This document shows positions 62,106 to 64,000 of a stretch of DNA of 64,000 nt, in pieces. The position numbers and the translations under genes are program-made. The notes under the pieces were generated by a model. It ran no database searches. It saw only the letters and a list, made by a program, of their open reading frames with translations, and had not been told where the DNA came from. How positions within the stretch are numbered: the stretch's first letter is position 1; each line of letters begins with the position of its first letter. The stretch is from Allobosea sp. LC85 (GTDB lineage Bacteria; Pseudomonadota; Alphaproteobacteria; Rhizobiales; Beijerinckiaceae), in the NCBI RefSeq assembly GCF_000735605.1, contig NZ_JPKG01000011.1:26235-90234 (forward strand), given 5' to 3'.

Positions 62106-63119
62106 ATGCGAATGACGTCGGTCTACAGCCTGAGTTTCCTGGTTCTCGCGCCATGTGCGGCGTCCGCACAGCCGCTTCCGGTCACTGTCGACAACTTCAA
62201 GCGAGCCGAGACCGATTTCTATATGAGAAAAACGGTCGACGCCGGCGGCCTCGGCAGGTTCGTCCATACCAGGACACCGACACCGATCGACCAGCAGCCC
62301 GTGGTCCGGATGAACCGGGATACGCTCTATTCCCAGGCGATCTTCGACCTCGACGCCGGCCCGGTGACCATAACCCTTCCCGATGCCGGCAAGCGCTTCG
62401 TCTCGATGCAGATCATCAGCGAAGACCATTACACCCCGATGGTGGTCTACAAGCCGGGCCGCACGACGCTCACCAGGGACAAGGTCGGCACCCGCTACGC
62501 GTTCGCAGCGGTCCGTATCCTTGTCGATCCCAACGACACCAAGGACCTCGCGCAGGTTCACGCCCTGCAAGATGCGCTGAAGGTGGAGCAGAAGTCGGTC
62601 GGCAGGTTCGAGGCCCCGAATTGGGACTTGGCTCAACAGAAGAAGATCCGTGACGCGCTCGAAGCGCTGTCCGCCGCATCGGGCAGCTTCACCAACGCTT
62701 TCGGCCCGAAGGGGACGGTCGATCCGGTCAAGCACCTGATCGGCACGGCAGCCGGCTGGGGCGGTAATCCCGACAAGGACGCATCCTACCCCTCCGTGAC
62801 CCCGACCAGGAACGACGGCAAGACGGTCTACAAGCTCAGGGTCAAGGATGTCCCGGTCGACGCGTTCTGGTCGATCAGCGTCTATAACGACAAGGGCTTC
62901 TTCCAGAAGAACGATTACGACGCCTATTCGGTCAACAGCATCACCGGCACGAAGAGCGCCGATGGCGCGATCGACATCCAGTTCGGCGGCTGCGACGGCA
63001 AGATCGCGAATTGCCTGCCGATTACGCAGGGGTGGAATTACACATTTCGGCTCTACCGTCCTCGAGCCGTGTTCCTGAACGGCCAGTGGAAGATGCCGGA
63101 GGCGCAGCCTGCATCGTAG
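62106..63119 (+). CDS. Exported DUF1254/DUF1214 protein
   Basis: 337 residues from the ATG at 62106 (GAGG eight bases upstream). Signal peptide (SVYSLSFLVLAPCAASA). DUF1254 region about 25-120 (VTVDNFKRAETDFYMRKTVDAGGLGRFVHTRTPTPIDQQPVVRMNRDTLYSQAIFDLDAG, read in part) and DUF1214 about 220-330 (KDVPVDAFWSISVYNDKGFFQKNDYDAYSVNS, ending with NYTFRLYRPRAVFLNGQWKMPEAQ). Such periplasmic proteins are suggested to act in lipid or murein metabolism without firm evidence. Monocistronic. Confidence 0.9.
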   Translation: MRMTSVYSLSFLVLAPCAASAQPLPVTVDNFKRAETDFYMRKTVDAGGLGRFVHTRTPTPIDQQPVVRMNRDTLYSQAIFDLDAGPVTITLPDAGKRFVSMQIISEDHYTPMVVYKPGRTTLTRDKVGTRYAFAAVRILVDPNDTKDLAQVHALQDALKVEQKSVGRFEAPNWDLAQQKKIRDALEALSAASGSFTNAFGPKGTVDPVKHLIGTAAGWGGNPDKDASYPSVTPTRNDGKTVYKLRVKDVPVDAFWSISVYNDKGFFQKNDYDAYSVNSITGTKSADGAIDIQFGGCDGKIANCLPITQGWNYTFRLYRPRAVFLNGQWKMPEAQPAS

Positions 63120-63706
63120 CAGCCTTGCATCGTAGAAGGCATCAGCCTCGTCCATTCGGTCCGGCAAGCGGCGGCAACTCTCGACCCAATCTTGCCGTGG
63201 CCGAATGGTGGAACCAGCACGGCGGTCGCCCGCCGTTCCGGGGGCGTTGCAGGTCCAACGGCTCGGATCTGCTCCTTTGCCCGAACCGGTCGTTGCCAGA
63301 GCCGGCTATGAACTCAATTTCCCGACTCGCCAAATTGCACCGGCAAAGTCGGCTAAGGGTTCGGGAGCGGATTCTAGCCCATCGCCGGGCAGCGGACATA
63401 CCAGATCGATCTGCTCAAGGCCCAAGCTCGGTCGAACGGATCCGGCCGGGCACTAGGGTGCTGGAGCCCCTCCGCTAACCTTTGGCCATGGCAGTGCGGC
63501 GGTCCGCACGGAACGTCCACTCTCCGGAAAGTGGCCACCGGGGGAGTTCGACCCAGAGCCGTCTCGGTGCGCGTCGAGTGCAGTGTCCGGAATCGGGCGG
63601 TGAGCGGTCAGGCGAGCAGGGCCTGCTGGGTCATGCAAATCGAAGCCTTGGCGCCGCGCGTCCCAGCGCTATATTCATTGCACTATAGCGATTCTGACAG
63701 GCCCCC
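63120..63706. other. Intergenic stretch
   Basis: No convincing gene or repeat recognised; the last 45 bases hold an AT-rich segment (TATATTCATTGCACTATAG near 63670) suitable as the promoter of the next gene. Confidence 0.5.
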
Positions 63707-64000
63707 ATGACCGACGCATCCGTAGCGGCGACAACGCGGCGCTCGCGTGCCGGAGCATTCGCCGGCGGCGCTTTCATCGGAACGCTAGGCGGGCTGATCG
63801 GACTCGGCGGTGCCGAGTTTCGCCTTCCCTTGCTTATTGGCGCATTTCGATTTGGCGCGCTCGAAGCGGTCATCCTCAACAAGGCAATGAGCCTCGTGGT
63901 GGTTGCATCCGCTCTTCCCTTTCGGGCCGGCACGGTTCCGGCAACAGAAGTCGCGGCACATTGGCCCGTCATCCTCAACCTACTTGCAGGCAGCCTTCCA
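63707..64000 (+). CDS. TauE/SafE-family permease, 3' end outside window
   Basis: 98 codons visible, continuing past the window edge. Gly-rich helix GAFAGGAFIGTLGGLIGLGGAEFRLPLLI then FGALEAVILNKAMSLVVVASALPFRAG is the first repeat of the TSUP (TauE/SafE) family, which transports sulfonates, sulfite or acetate-type anions. The start at 63707 follows an AT-rich promoter-like stretch. Confidence 0.85.
   Translation, partial: MTDASVAATTRRSRAGAFAGGAFIGTLGGLIGLGGAEFRLPLLIGAFRFGALEAVILNKAMSLVVVASALPFRAGTVPATEVAAHWPVILNLLAGSLP

Noticed and set aside
1..64000. tRNA or rRNA genes
   Set aside because: Reading by eye, no conserved T-loop or cloverleaf sequence or rRNA core was found; a tRNAscan search would be decisive.

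Overview
The window is GC-rich DNA from an alphaproteobacterium, most likely order Hyphomicrobiales (Rhizobiales). The grounds are codon and base composition, a DUF982 protein, opine/dipeptide-type ABC and amine-oxidase genes, isoquinoline-oxidoreductase-type genes, several LysR regulators and dispersed REP-like palindromes. A Bosea-like genus is only a guess. No rRNA, tRNA or CRISPR array was seen.

Layout. (1) 1-3769: a visibly AT-richer three-gene cassette (metallophosphoesterase, large P-loop ATPase, tandem Rossmann-like protein) that I cannot match to a named system. It is a candidate defence cassette. (2) 3789-16255: an incomplete prophage. On the minus strand are portal, large and small terminase, a small-membrane-protein block, and an early operon (Cro/YdaS-like protein, DnaA-domain-IV protein, DUF1376 protein and three small proteins). 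A divergent HTH-S24 repressor lies across an operator region. Capsid, tail, lysis and integrase genes are absent. Cargo genes (LysR plus monooxygenase, an unknown protein, an orphan HigA-type antitoxin with a broken toxin) lie between copies of a hairpin repeat. (3) 16256-25461: a recombination-scarred accessory region in which decayed copies of the repressor 3' half recur three more times, two of them split by cargo. The cargo includes an alpha/beta hydrolase, an Abi_2/AbiF-type HEPN protein with a structured RNA just upstream, an Mrr endonuclease pseudogene, a subtilase autotransporter, an IS481 transposase and a Phd/YefM-ParE module.

(4) 25555-32863: DUF982 protein, glycosyltransferase plus methyltransferase, EamA transporter, GH15 enzyme with a small membrane protein, cold-shock protein. 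(5) 32892-41347: an opine/amino-acid-type uptake and oxidation locus (two ABC permeases, three oxidoreductase genes and a small [2Fe-2S] protein, a divergent LysR regulator, a solute-binding protein), with no ATPase subunits in view. (6) 41.8-64 kb: small enzymes and regulators: GNAT, a molybdopterin oxidoreductase pair, MFS with a divergent LysR, exported cupin and double carboxymuconolactone-decarboxylase proteins, YCII, SRPBCC and RibD-like proteins, an MscS channel, TetR and AraC regulators, a class A acid phosphatase, a DUF1254/DUF1214 protein and the start of a TauE/SafE permease. This part is interspersed with REP-like elements and IS/integrase remnants.

The most interesting points are the Abi protein with its hairpin RNA, whose internal loop is complementary to the abi translation start; the serial repressor-fragment array carrying defence and toxin cargo; and the unassigned three-gene cassette abutting the truncated prophage.
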